From Rhexocercosporidium sp. MPI-PUGE-AT-0058 (lineage: Eukaryota; Ascomycota; Leotiomycetes; Helotiales), in assembly GCA_020746875.1 (NCBI GenBank), contig JAGTJL010000011.1, positions 558,001-622,000 on the forward strand: DNA of 64,000 nucleotides. Direction: 5' to 3'. The notes beneath the pieces are model-generated. The model did no database searches. It was not told the origin of the DNA and saw only the letters and a program-made list of their open reading frames with translations. The translations under genes and the position numbers were made by a program. Positions 22,995 through 36,866 of this stretch are shown one piece after another. Numbering within the stretch: the stretch's first letter is position 1; each line of letters starts with the position of its first letter.

Positions 22995-25900
22995 ATATAT
23001 CGACTTATAATCCGGGCTTAAGGGTGCTTCTTGCCCTTCTTCGTAACTCGAGCTGAAGTTACTCTAGTACTACGCTTATTTTTCGCCTTAAGAGTAAGGG
23101 ACTTATTTCCGTTTAAGTCTTTCTTTAAAATAAGTAAAACGTAACTAACCTTCTTCGATCCACTTCTTTATAGTCTATCGTTATTACCGTAAAAGACATC
23201 TTCTAGTAACTAGGACTTAATAATAAGAATAAATAGTCTTTAAAGGAGTGTCGTTAGTCTTTTAAGTTTTAAATTACTAACTTTAAGACTGAGCTTAATT
23301 TTTAATTTATTAAAAAGGCTTAAGAGTTTACCGGTTAGTGCTTCACAAGTCGCGGCAATATCCTCTGCTATTAGTCGATTTATAAGCTTATTATTCTTTA
23401 CTTTTCGAGCCTCTCTTTAAGCCTTATTTCTTAAGTCGATTTCGTTAAAGCTTATAATCCTTAAACTTAATTTTATAACTTCTTTTATTATAATTGGTTT
23501 TTTAAAAATAACGTATTAAATCTTAGAGGCCGTAACTCTTAAGCCGGGATTAAGGGTTATAATTACGGTTTCTTACTTATTCTTATTTACGAGACTAAAG
23601 GTTCGCTTTAAATTTATTTAAAGACTTACGTTAAGCGTTAATATAAATACTCCTTTACTTACGGCGACTTATAATCCGGAATTAAGAGTTAAATTAGTTA
23701 TAACTTTACCCTCCGAGTCTTAATTTAAAATATTTTCTGACTTCGATTATTTCAAAAGTTCTTTTATTTTAACGTTATAATTTACCTTACTTAGCTTTTC
23801 TAAGATTATAAGATTGACGATATTATTAGCCTTAATAAGTTCAGTCTCTTCGGTTTGAAATACTTAAGACTTTTTTTTATATAATTACTCTTCCCGCTCT
23901 CGAACTTAAATTTAAGCTTTATATATAATAATATATTAAAAGGACTTATACTTTTAAAGATATATGGATAATTCTTTTCTTTTAAAATTAAAGAAATGGC
24001 GGGCTTCTTTAATAATAAAGGAGTTAGTTTAAGGTAGTCGTCTTATAAAGGCATTAAATAACGGGCCTAGCCTTATTATAAAAACTATAGCCGAAAATAA
24101 TACGCAAGTCTTTAATTTTATTTTTTATTAAAAGACCGGGGGATATTATAATCAAAAGATAGATAATATAAGCTTATTTATTAAGACCCTATTCTCCAAA
24201 CTATATTCGTTTATAACCGTAATATAATTATTAAAAAATGCGATAAAACTTATAACGTCTTTTTATTTCGTTTTAATAGTTAAGCGCAAAACAAACCTTT
24301 ATTTTATTAAAAGCGAAAATAAAAGTATATTGTTTTTAAGCGATTTAAATAAAGAATCCTTAGTTTAAGCGTATTAAGCGTATTTCGAAATCGCGCCTTT
24401 CTTTCTTAAGTTAATAATATAAAAACGCTTATTCAACTTCTTATTAATAATAATATTAATATGTAAATAAAAAATAAAATAACCGGAAATATATTTAATA
24501 AGTGCTTAATTAACCGGAATAAAATAATAATTAAGAATTCGTAAAGCTATTAACGTAATTCTTAATCCGGGATTATAAGTAAATTTAACTTTTTAGTCGT
24601 CTTTAATATTAGCTTTTATAAAGTTAATTATATTATAAGCTTTAATTCCGGGATAAATCGAAACTTTAAAATAAATAATAAGTTTAAGATTATTATCCTT
24701 TTGACTTATTAAAATAATAAAATATAATTCGTGGTCTTAATAAAGATATTATTAAAAAATATTATAAATTATATTATATATAAAAGCAGTTAGCGGACTA
24801 ATCTTACTTATGTCTTAATAGTAAAATTAATATATTTTAAACTCCGATTTGAAAAGGCTAATAAGCTTAGCCTTTTTAAAACTAAGAGAGAAGATATACT
24901 TGATACTAAACGGAAAGTTTAAGATAGAGTAACTAGACTTCTCGAGTATATTAAGAGCCTTTAATATTAAGTATTACTTTTAAAGGTCTTTAATTTATTC
25001 TAAATCTAAAATCTATATTAAGGCTTTTACGGTTAATTTAAAGTTTGAATAGCTTAATTATATCTTATACTTTATATTTTCCGCGTTTTTAAACTTTTTA
25101 AATATTTTAATAAAGTTAAAATTAAAATAAAAGATTTCTGGGTTTTTTTTATAGTTTTTAAGTTATTAAATGTTTTTTTAAATTTCCGTAACTTTTAATT
25201 CTTTTTATAATATATTATAATAATCTACGAAGTATTAAATATAAAACGCGTATATTATCTCTCTTTCCTTTTCTTCTTATGCGTCGATTCGTTTTATAAT
25301 AAAATACTTTACAAATCATAAACGGACTGCTAATAATAAATTTATCTCGAATAGGTCTCCGAATTCTAAAATGATTTTAATTAGTTTTAGGATTTTATAA
25401 TAATAGCTTTTAATATTTAGTTCGATATTAAATATATTATATCTTTCTTTTAAAAAAACCTTAACGGCGACCCTTAATCCGGGATTATAAGTTCTTTTAA
25501 TAATACTTTTAGTTAGCTTTACGATACCTATAATATAAATAAAGTCAAATTCGGCTTTAAAAAGCGCACGAAGTTTTAAAGTATAACGCTAAATATAATT
25601 TATTGCCGCAGCTAATAAATCCTCTTTTATTAATTTAACTCCTGTCTTAAAGACATCCTTTTAAAGTCGACCTCGTTTAATATTTATATATTTAATAATA
25701 AAGTCTTATAATTCCTTAAGAAAATTAAAAATTATATAAATAAGCTAATTACTTAATTATTCTAGAAGGGGTTTAGCTAGCGAATTATAATTAATAATAT
25801 TAAGCGGGGCTGGGTCGGGGAATTAATTTATAAAAAAAACTAAAATTAATTTTTTTATAACTTTTTTCGGGGATTTAATTAATATAAAGACTCGAGTTTC

Positions 25901-27320
25901 CTTTCGTCGATTAGACTTTGATATAAGATTTAATACGAAATCTTTTAGAGGATTTCGAATTACGGGCTCTTTAATTTTTAGGCTAAGATTATCGGTTAAG
26001 GGGACTTCGATCGGCTTATAAGGCTCGGAAAGATTAGTTAAGAGTTTAAAGAAAGGGATTATAAAAATTATAAAAAGCGAAGTTAAGTTTATGACTTTAT
26101 TCATTTTTAATTTAAAATTAAGAATTACGATTAATCGTTCGACTACTTTAAGAGCTTTAGTTTTTAATTTAAGATTCGGGGTCGGAGACGTTAAATTAAT
26201 TACTTAAAAGGCGGCGACTTTTAATTTAAAATTAAGAGTTATAATTAATTACTTTACTTTTTTAAAAACAACTTTTTATTTAATAATTATAAAGATATAC
26301 GTCTTGCTTTTATTTAAAAAGTTTCTTAATAATATAATCTTATTCTTATTTATAAAAATAAAAAGTTTATAACGGGAAACTTTAAATTTAATCTTAGCGA
26401 GGGCTTTATTTAATAAAAGAGTCTAGATTTTCTTAAGGAAGTTTACGTTATCTTTTTACGTTATTTAATATTAATTAATAGTGCTAAGCGAAAGCTTAAT
26501 ATTCTTCCGACTTCTTAACGCGCTTCCTCCTTCGATCCGCTTTAGTTAGGCTTTATCGAAAATAAACTTATTTAAGGCTTTAATTATTAAGGAAAACGGC
26601 TTAATTTTTTTTATTAACGTAATAAGCTGCCCTCGGGCTTTATTCCCACTTATTACTTTTATATAATATTTTTAAAATATTTTTATTTAATTAAAAATAA
26701 GTAAACGATTAAGCCTTTTTTACTCTTAAACCGTTTATCTCTTTTATTTATTATATCTTAGACTCGGTCGTAAAATTTCTTATTACTTCGGTTGTATTCC
26801 TTCTTATCGAATCCTTTTTCTTTTATTAAGTACTTAATAATTATATTATATTAATTAATAAAATTATTATCTTTTACTTTTAAGGCCTACTTAATACTTT
26901 TATTTCTTATACTTATTAAGAGTCGTTTCTCGTCCGGCTTAAGGGTATTAAGGACCTTTTTAATTTTAGTAATTAAAGTTAATATGTTTTTTTTAAAAGG
27001 AATAAAAAGCATAAGTCTTAATTTAAGATCACGAGTTTGCTTTATAATAGCTTTAAATTTAAACTTTATTAGCGTAATTAGTTTCTTAAAGCTTTTAGCG
27101 CTTAAACCTCCGATTAAACTAAACTTAAATAAGAGTTTAATAACTTCTTAAACTTCGCTATTTAATATATTTCCTATTATAACCGCTAGGCTAATAATAA
27201 CACGCTTTATAACTAATAAGCCGAGATTATGAGTTGCCTTTAGCCGGCTTCTTACTCGATTTAATTTAAATAATATTTTTATAAGTAATTTTAACTCTTA
27301 ATTTAAGATTATAAGTTAAA
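22995..27320 (-). other. Extra 3' region of gypsy element with repeated T-L/Y-N-P-G-L-R-V peptides
   Basis: Between integrase and the 3' LTR, the minus strand repeatedly encodes a short motif T-[LY]-N-P-G-L-R-V-[AT] in decayed frames. Clear copies are near 23,001-23,027, 23,531-23,558, 23,662-23,690, 24,553-24,580 and 25,464-25,493; a weaker one is at 24,635-24,660. More eroded copies lie near 26,104, 26,159, 26,215, 27,208 and 27,290. At DNA level each is a near-palindrome around CCGGG. Readable frame extends beyond the motif, so a repeat-containing protein in the position of a third (env-like) ORF is inferred. I do not recognise a family. Confidence 0.5.
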
Positions 27321-30300
27321 TTCGGCTAGATTTCCCGACTTAAGGTAGCTTTTGAGGTTTTTTACGAGGACGTGGCTTAAATCGAGGATTCTTGAAATTT
27401 AATATAATTAATATAAAGGATTAAAAGTAAAATATAAAAAGGGCTAGTTTAAGTACTCCTTAAGCGAGCTTATTAATTCTTTTGCCGTAAAGAGCTACTT
27501 CTCTTTTTGCGACATATAATAAAGTTATTAACTTATTTTTAATTAAGAAATTAATATTTCTTATAATATTTACTTTTTAAATAAACATACGTAATTTTAA
27601 ATTAAATAAAGTAAATAAACAATCTTAAGCGAGAGGCATTTTAATCTCGCTTAAGAAGTAATAATTATTAATAAAAAAGAGTAATTAATAACTTAAGAAA
27701 AAGAAGAAATACATAAGATTAAGCTTTTTATATTAAGGTCTAAAAGAAAAAGCTTTTAAAATAAAAAAATAAAAAAAAATAAAATTAAAGACGAAATATA
27801 ATAAGGCGTTTAAAATGCTTAAAAATACGCGTAATATAACTAAAAGAGAATAAATAAAAAAGTAAATAAAATTATAAATTATAAAAACTATTAAAATACT
27901 CGTCCTTAACTATAATTAAAAATAATTCTACCTTAGAAAAAATGAAAATACATAAGGAATTAAAAGAAAACAGTTTTATAAACGGCTTTTTAAGCTTATA
28001 TTAATAAAGAAAAGACAATTTAAATACAAAATAAAGTTTAGCGCTCTTTAGTCGTTAATAATGTAATTTCGACCTTAAAATCTTCGAATTTACTGCCATT
28101 TAATTCTTTATTTAAGTCTTTAGAACTAGTTTAAAGGTTTAAATTTAATAAAAATAAAGTTTAGTCTTATTAATAAAATCGTTTTAATCGATTTACTAAA
28201 AAAGTGCCTTGTAAAAAAACTTTATTAAGTTTATAAAAAGAGTAATAACTTTTCTTATTATTTGCTTTCGACACTTAAAACGGTCCTAGCCACCGATAAT
28301 TAAGCTTATTATTTACCGAGAAATTAATTATACGCTTTATACTATACGTTAAAATCAAATCTTCTTCTTAAATCGGTGTGTTTTTTATGTTTTTCGTTTT
28401 ATCTTAAAGTGCTTTATTTACTTTTTTATATTATTTTTTTTATAAAATAATTTCCTAAATGTCCTTATTACGTAATTCTAGCTGTCGGCACTTTATTATT
28501 AAAAAATTCCTTCTTATCTTAATTTATTTATAATTAAATATTTTCTAAACCGGGAATCTGTTTTTAAAAAACAATATAAGCTCTCGTCTATATAATAAAA
28601 GAATAATATTACTTTTATTAATTAATAAATAAACGTCTGTAAAATAAATAAAATATACGAGAATTTTCGTATTTAATAATAAAAGCCTCTTTTTATTACT
28701 TTAGAAAAGCTATTTAAAATATCTTAATAAGCTCTTTCCGCTATTCTATTACTTTTAGAGTTATATACCGAGATTTAAATCCTTTTAATATTATATTTAA
28801 TTATAAAAGTATAAGCGATTCCTTTATTTTCCGGTCCTTTATTAATAATTAATCTTTTAAATAATTTATAGCAGTAAATAAGGTCTTCTTAAAAGAACTT
28901 TATTATTTCTTTTGCCGTAATTAAGCTTAAAGCTTTTTCTTTAATTTATTTTAATAAATCTTCTTTTATAAAGATAAAGTATTTCTTTTTATTATTTATA
29001 ATTAAAACTCGTGCGACATTTAAGCTTATTTTTTCAAATATTTTTATAAGCTACGTAAAATATAAAGGATTCTCTTCTTTTCTTGCCTTTCGTTTTTAAT
29101 AGCTTACGCAGCTCTTATAAAAGGCCTTATAATCTTTAAATAAACTCTATTAAAAAAAACACTTAATAAGGCAATAATATATTGTTTTTCCTTCTTAATA
29201 TCCGCCTTCTTTATAGTACTTAAAAATAACTTAATGCCGCTTGGCCTTACTATTTATTACAAGCCTTATTAAGTATATATTATTAATTCTTTTATATAAA
29301 TTGCGATTATAAATAAAATATTAAAAAGCTTTATTCTTAAAGCGTTTAAAATCACTTAATTTAACTATAGCTAGGCGTTTAAAATTTATTAAAAAGCGGG
29401 CGATTTCTTTTAAGTCGTTAAAATAAGTGTCGTCAAGAATTCGCTCCTAGGAGTTATAATTTAGGTTTATTAGTCGCTTTATTATTATTTTAAATACTAT
29501 AATTACTCCTAATTCGATTATAATTTATTCATTAATGTTTTATTCTTATTATTTTATAATATTTAAAAGATGTTTTCTTTCTTCTCCGTTTAAATAGTCT
29601 ATCCGCCGCCGTGTTTGTATTCTTAAGAATATATTTAACCTTAAAGTTTATTAATCGTATTTAAGTAATTTAATTTATTAATAACGCCTTAAGTAAATCG
29701 CTCGTTATATTATTAAGTTATTCCATAAGAACTTTAGCGTCGGTTTTAAAAATAAAATATATTCCGTAAAGCTTACTTCGTATTTTTTTTATTACTTTAA
29801 GAGCCCCTCGGCACTCCTTCTTTATAATATTATATTAACTCTCGGCTTTTATTTATAATTTACTCTTGAATCGCATAAAGTGCCTCTTTTTATTTTTATC
29901 TAGCTATTAAAGGACTGCTCCTTAGCTTATCTTATTAATATCCGTTATTAAGATAATCTTGCCTTTTTTGGGCTTGTAATTAATTTTAATTAAGACAAGT
30001 ATATTAAAAAGCGTATTTTTTAAAAGTTATATAGCTTTTTTTTAGGGTTTTAATTAAGCGAACTTAACTCCTTTTTTTATTATAGCGTAAATTAATGCCG
30101 TAATAATAAAAAAGTTTTTAATTTAAAGGCAATAGTATATTATAACCTTAATAAACGCCTTTATTTTAATCACATTTTTATATTGCTTTTATTCGCAAAT
30201 TTTCGAAATTTTCGATGTTTTTAAGTGCCGCCCTTTATTATTTGTAACGTATTTTATAATTTTTAACCTAAGTAAGTAATATTAAGACTTTGGTTTAATA

Positions 30301-30766
30301 GTCGCCTCTATTCTCTCGAAGCGCACTAATACCTTATTTAAGTTTTAAATATATTTTATAATAAATCTCTGGATTCTTAATAATACCTTTTTATTATTAT
30401 AAAACGACGTAAAACCTTTAATTTTTATATTATTTATATAAAGTAAAGCTATATAAAAAATATAATTTAAAAGAATTTTATAAATTACTTATATAAATTA
30501 AGTAATTAAGTTAATTACTTTTTAAAAAAGTCTCGTCATCTGGAGTAAGTTAATTAAGGTATAAATTACTATTATATCCCTTAATCGAGCGTATAATAAG
30601 AACTAATCATACCTTAAGAAGAGGTCTACTAATAATGCTATAATTAATTTAGTAAATTTAATTAAAAACTAATTAATATTTAATAAAATATTTACATCTC
30701 GTACCGTAACTTTATTTATTTTTACTACGGTCGTAATAAGTTAATATAATCCTTTTTCTTTTTTAA

Positions 30767-31084
30767 TGTTGGATTTCACTTCGGTAACTCGTGCCGATTC
30801 TACCCTGGAATAGCCGAAGGAGTTTCCACTGCTTACGCGGCCCGGAAATTACCTTCGTATTCCGGGAAATTACGCTCGTATTCAATTACGTAGCCCGTAT
30901 AAGCTACGTAATCAGTTTCGTAGTCGTAGAAGCTTCTAGAGAAGCTATTATTTTGTATATAACTACCGTAGAGCTCTTCTAGCTCTTCAAGCAAGCAAGC
31001 AAGCAATCAATTCTACTTTGTCTTTGATCACGTGTCCTCACCTACTGCGCTTCCTCTTTCCTGATTGGCTCGCCTATTCTCACA
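30767..31084 (+). mobile_element. Solo LTR, 318 bp, with TTTAA target duplication
   Basis: Begins TGTTGGATTTCAC and ends CGCCTATTCTCACA, flanked on both sides by TTTAA (30,762-30,766 and 31,085-31,089). It is visibly GC-richer than its surroundings and keeps many CpA/TpG sites. Inserted in the 12.7-kb gypsy-type element. Contains a short (CAAG)n run at about 30,987-31,005. No partner LTR of this family occurs in the window. Confidence 0.85.
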
Positions 31085-34000
31085 TTTAATTATAAGAAAC
31101 CATTTATTTTTATATAATTTATAATATTATTTTAAAATTCCTTACTTTAGCCTCTCTTTTAATATTAAAATAACCTTATTTTATAAAGCTTTTAATATAA
31201 AAAAAGACTTTTTTTGCCACGCTTTATGCGGTATTATTTTAATTTCTAAAAGTAATAAAACTTCCTTTTTAATTCTCCTTAAGTAAGTCTAGTCGAAAGC
31301 TAATGCCGCTTTCCGATTTAAAAGCGTTTTGTAAAAGAATTCTTATTTTTATTTTAAGATTTATTTTTTAATAATTAATTATTTAAACTATTCTTTTATT
31401 AACTTATTTCTTATTACTAGCTCGGAAAACCTTTTAATAATAAAGTTATTAAATTTACCTCCCGAGTAGAGTGGCCTTACTTTTTTGTCTTCCTTAAATT
31501 AATTATTAATTCCTTTAAGTATATCCTTATTTATTTTTCCTAAATTAATTAGCTTTACTTTATTAGCTTTCTTTTTATATAATATATTAATCTTTATTAA
31601 CTTTAACAGTAAGGCTTTAAATAAGTAATTATTAAATATAAAAAAGAAATCTTCTTTATTTTTATTTAATTAAAATGCGAAAATCTCTAATTTTAATTAG
31701 TATTTAACTTTTAATTTAAGATTCAGAGTCTTATATTCTTTTCCTTTTATTTTTGCCTCTTTTAATAATAATTAAAAATCTAAAACGCTTATAAAATTTC
31801 TTAAAATCCCACCTTTAATTAATAATTCCGGATTATTAACAAAGTCCTTTAAATCTAAATTATTTAAGTTCTTTTAAAAACTAATATCCTCTTTAATGCG
31901 TATATTAATTAAACGTTTTCCGTTTTGTTTTTATATTCCGCTTTATCCTTAGTAATTATAACTTTTTTAGTTATTATTCTCTTTATATTTAAAAAGGTTA
32001 TTTATATAATTCCATTCTTAAGGTAATTAAAACTTATACGACTTTTTAAAATAAATAATATATTTAATAAAATGTCGTGGCTTACGTTATTAATAATTAT
32101 AAAATTAATATAATTTTTAATCCTTTTAATATTTATTATTATATTTTAAATATAATTCGCAAATTTGAATTTGTCTTTAATAGTAATAATAAACGTTAGA
32201 GCTTTATAATTTAAAATTAAAAGTCTTACTTCCTCCGCTATAGCTCGATTTATTATATTAACTTCTGCTTTATAGTCAATCGTAGCCTTACTTTTAATTT
32301 ATCTTATTACCGTGACTTATAATTTCGGTATTTATATAGCTATTTTTAGGTAATTATAAATAATTTCAATTCGTTTAACGATCGCGTTAATTAAAACTTT
32401 TCTTTTTTTAAGGGACTTTTTAAATAATTCCGCAAAATTAATTATTTTAATAAAAAGCTTATTTAATCCTGAGTTCGATTAAGACGCCTCTTCGCTATTT
32501 ATAAATATAATCTCGACCTCGTATCCTCTTTTAATAAGAATAATTAGGATTTAGCGGTTTATTATTTAATCTTAACGCGATTATAATCCGTATAAATCTT
32601 TTAATTTAAAGTTTAAGTTTTAATTTATTATATTTTTTATTACTTGCTCTTAAGCTACGATTAAAGTATATTAATCTATTTATTTTTCTTTTTTTAAAAT
32701 TCCGGCTGACTTCTTTCCCTTAATTAAGCGTTTAATTATAATTTTAATTTTAAAATTAATAAAATCGTCCTTTATTTTATTATTTTTATTAATTTCGTTA
32801 ATTCTTTTTAATTCCTTATTTACTTTATTTAAAAGTACTTTATAATCCCGTCCTCTTATTAAAAGTATAAAACGTAATTTCTTTATATTTATTAGTTTTT
32901 TTTTAACTCCGGCTATATTAATTAATATTAAAGGGCCTTTAAGATTAACTTATTTTCTTCTTTATATAATATTTACGTTAAAAGGATTACTTAACCGATT
33001 CTTTAAGGCCGAATTTATTCCTTTCGGTCGTTTTTTAATAATATAAATTAAGCGATTAAATTTACGTATCTTTAAGTTCTTATTATATTTCGTGCTATTA
33101 GTTTTTTATTGAATCGCTACGACTTAAGATTATCCCGACTTTTTTTAAATTAATTAAGCATTTTCTTAATGTAATTTAATATAGATTTTCTTATATTTAT
33201 TAATATAATAAACGTTATTATTAATAAAATAATAAAAAAAGGGATATTAATTTCTAAACTTATATAATAAGCTTTCGAATTAATTATTACAAAAGTTATA
33301 TACTCTATTCCCGTACTTTATTATATTAATATTAACGCTTTCGCCTAAATCTATTATTTCGCTTTTATTATTTTATTAAGAGTACTTAAGACTAATAAAC
33401 TCATATTAAGTATATTAAAATAAAATCCGACTTTTAAGATTAAACTTTAAAACGTAAGGCTTTATATTTAAAAGTTAATTTAACTTAAAATAAATAAGGT
33501 TTATTTTTAAGTTAATCATTTTTATAATTAAGGCTTTTATTTTATTAGTATTTACCTTAGCTTTTTTTAAGAAAGGTAGCGTAACGAGTGCCTTTTTTAT
33601 TACTTTGGTAACTATTAAAGGTTAAGTATATTTTTTTATTAAGTCTTAAATTTCTTTTATATATAACGTTATTAATTATTTCTCTCGTTAAAGAACTTTT
33701 ATTATTTACTTACTTTTAATTGTCTTAAAAACGTGTTTTATAAATTCGGGATACTTCTTTTTATAAGATTTCGGTTTAAAATCATCGATTTTAAGTTATT
33801 TAATAATTTTATTTTAAAAGAAAGCCGGTAATCTTAAGAAGAAGAGTTTACTTTAGTCGACTTTATTAAGGATTTTCCGGTATATAAAAGCCTTTAAGAC
33901 TTAAGAATAAAGTCGGCAATAGCCCTTAAGATTTATAGCAGTATATTAAATTATAATAAATTTTTAAAAAAAGTTCATAGACTTTCGGATTTATTATCGA

Positions 34001-35083
34001 TTATATTCTTTAAATTCCGACTTTAATACTTTCGCTAGTGCTTTTTATTCTTCCTTATTTTTTTATTTCGGGAGAGTCTTAATAATATCCCGTTAAAAGT
34101 TATTATAATATTAAAGTAAATAAATAACTTAATTACTTTTTAATACTTTGTAATTTATATTAATCTTTATATATTACTTTAAAAAATCCGAAATGTTTAC
34201 TCTTGAGAAGAGAAGCATACTTACTAACCCGAGGAAGGGCATAATCCCTCGAAGGAAGTAGTTAATATCGCTAATAGTCATATTTCATAAATTCCTTTTA
34301 ATTCCCGATATAATTTCCGAGTTTTCGAGACTTAAGTCTAAGGGTTTTATAAAATTGCTAATTAAAGTATTTAATAAGTCTAAAGAAGATAAAAGTAATC
34401 GAGTTTAAAAGGTTTTAATTCTATTTTAATATTTAATTTAATTCGATCGGAGTTTAAGAATTTAAGAAATTCTATAAATAATAAAAACATATATTAATTG
34501 TTTTTGTTATCAAATACTAACGATATTCGTGGGTTTTTATTCTTTATTAACTTCTAATTCGGGCTTACTAGTCCCGGTTTAATAGATTCACTAATCCCTC
34601 GGTTAATTTTAATTAACGTATATTTAGTTTATTTTAATAGGGTATTATAAATTAAAATTAATATTAATAAAAACCTTAAAACTAAAAGTTCGGATTACTT
34701 AACGATTTCAGTTTAAGTTAAGGTCTACTCTTCGTATTCCGAATTATTAAGAAACGCCTTAATTTAAAATATAAAGCTAATAATGTTTTTCTTAATTTCT
34801 TTATTTATAATTTATAATTTCCGGCGTCTTTTTAAAGAATTAAGTTCGGCCGTTTAAGCTTTACTAACGGGTTGCCGAGATAAGCTGTCTTAATTTAAGT
34901 CTAATTCTCGTATTATCGTTAATCGTCGAGTCTTTTTAAAAGAAAAAGGAGGTATTTAATTTAGAGAGTGAAAAATTATAGATTTCTAGTTTTAATAAAT
35001 AGTCTTAATTACGAATCGAGATGCTTTTATATAAATCGTATAAAAACGAATCCGTATGATTTTCTCCTTGCGTAAGTTACTAA

Positions 35084-35300
35084 TGTAAAGGCTATAATAA
35101 ATAAAGAAGGAAGCACGGCGCAAGGCATTAAGCAAAGAGCCTAATAACTCTAAGGAGTTAAGATTCAAAGTGGAAAAGTATTTAATTCTTTTAATTTTAT
35201 ATAAAGGAAAGGCCTCTTATATAAACCTTTAAAGGTTGTATGCCTAGTTCCTTAAATAACGCCTTAAGCATCATTTCCTGGCTAGAATCGCCACTTTACA
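35084..35300 (-). repeat. 5' LTR of the 12.7-kb gypsy-type element
   Basis: Direct repeat partner of 22,579-22,795, less RIP-altered, with intact TGTAAAG...CTTTACA ends. Just inside it (minus strand) the sequence TTAGTAACTTACGC could be a decayed primer-binding site. Confidence 0.88.
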
Positions 35301-36177
35301 ATAATAAATTAAATAATTAAGAAGACAAATAATTACGTCTGAGACGTAGAAGACTATTCTCAGTTATATACACGACCCCTCCTTTAATATCCTACTACTT
35401 ATAAAGAGCTCTACGCATATTTTACTATACGTATTTATATAATGTATAATATATAATACGAAATCTCTAATTATTAAGTAAATAAGGAATATCTCGCTTA
35501 CTATAATATTATACGTCACATATTAAGGGATTAGTTTTAAGAGTTCTATATGCGTGTGAGGCTAGTTAAAAGTAAGGCTTTAGGACTATATAAACGAGTA
35601 AGTATTAATGCTCGGGCATTAAATTTATTAACTTTTAATAAGTAAATAAGCTCTTAAATTATATTTAAGACATTAATCTTTCGATATACGTGCTTAAAAG
35701 AAATATTATAATAAATAAGTATATAATTTAATACGAAAGGCAAGCTAAAGAAGCTACCACAGTATTAAATAAACCCACGCCTATAAGCTTTAAAGTATAA
35801 GCGATTATTTGTATTGGATTTATTTTTACTTGGAATTAATATATTTTAAAGGCAGGAAATAGGCCTGTGAATACTCTTATATTAGTTACATTAAGCGGTA
35901 CCAAAAAAGCCGGTAAAAGAGGGAACAAGACCTAAGCGGTGGTTTTGAAGCTTTTATAGCGATTACTAGAGCCTTTAATAGGTTACGGATACTATGCCTT
36001 CTTAGATAATCTTTTTGTATTAGTCAAATTCGTAACGTACGTAAGAACCTTAGGCTTTGGCGTCACTGGCACGTGTCGAACTAACTCTGGCGTTATTAAA
36101 GAATTATTAGATTTAAAGAAGTTAGATAAGAACGATATTATCCTATGGGGACAGCTTTATACTTACTTTATTGTCGG
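35301..36177 (+). pseudogene. piggyBac-like transposase, N-terminal and central part
   Basis: Decayed DDE transposase frame. The recognisable part starts near 35,745 (NKPTPISFKV) and contains FLDNLFVLVKF, corresponding to the piggyBac 'DNxFTS' catalytic region, then GFGVTGTCRTNSGV and LKKLDKNDIILWGQLYTY near the end. Several stops replace Gln/Trp codons. The frame is interrupted at 36,178 by a copia-type retrotransposon and resumes at 43,651. 35,301-35,744 is too decayed to align by eye. Confidence 0.78.
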
Positions 36178-36380
36178 TATAACTATACCGGGACATATAA
36201 TAATAAAGTCACTTAAATAAATATCAGATATTATTAAGTGATTTCAAAAGTATTATAAAATATATTCTTTTAAAATAAGAGTAAAGCTTCTTATATACCG
36301 GTCCGGAACCTTATTAAAACCCTACCGTTTCGGCTTTCAGTTAGAATTCCATATTAATAAGAATCCTTACGGACTAATAT
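36178..36380 (-). repeat. 3' LTR of the copia-like element
   Basis: About 203 bp, direct repeat of 43,448-43,650. Differences between the two copies are mainly C/T and G/A, as RIP would leave. Confidence 0.85.
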
Positions 36381-36708
36381 AAGCAAAACTTCTTTTAAAA
36401 AGATAATAAAAATTATAAACGTAAAAAAGAAAAATATATAAAAAAGTAAAGAATAAAATATATTAAGAAAAGAGGCCGTAATAATAGAATAAAAGAGCCG
36501 AACTTTATTAACGAATAATAAGTAATTAAGCGAGGAGCTCGACTAGCTACTAAAGTGCTTGCTATTATCGATTAATTATAAATATAAAGAGAAATCTCCT
36601 TTAGGAATCGACTTAATCTCTTAAGTAATTATATTAATAGAATCTGTATCCTTAAATTATTAATCTGTATAAGAACGAAGTGCTAACAGATTCTATAGAC
36701 TTAATAAT

Positions 36709-36866
<158 letters not shown>

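Larger units (their letters stand above)
22579..35300 (-). mobile_element. Ty3/gypsy LTR retrotransposon, 12.7 kb, RIP-degraded
   Basis: Flanked by two direct LTRs of 217 bp (22,579-22,795 and 35,084-35,300) that begin TGTAAAGG and end CTTTACA (CTTTATA in the left copy). On the minus strand a decayed RNase H end, with N-T-A-A-D-x-L-x-x-R-R, is readable at about 29,650-29,575. The integrase core, with KGPENKG then YNIKR and a Y-N-S-K-x-N-x-I-A-E-R-A stretch, follows at about 28,850-28,710. This order (RNase H, then integrase, toward the left LTR) is the Ty3/gypsy order. A further region of about 5 kb lies between integrase and the 3' LTR. Flanks share only ATAA (22,575-22,578 and 35,301-35,304), so the target duplication is uncertain. 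A solo LTR at 30,767-31,084 is inserted in it. Confidence 0.82.

Noticed and set aside
22570..35305. Five-base target duplication of the 12.7-kb gypsy-type element
   Set aside because: Only ATAA is shared and the flanks are AT-rich, so a chance match cannot be excluded.
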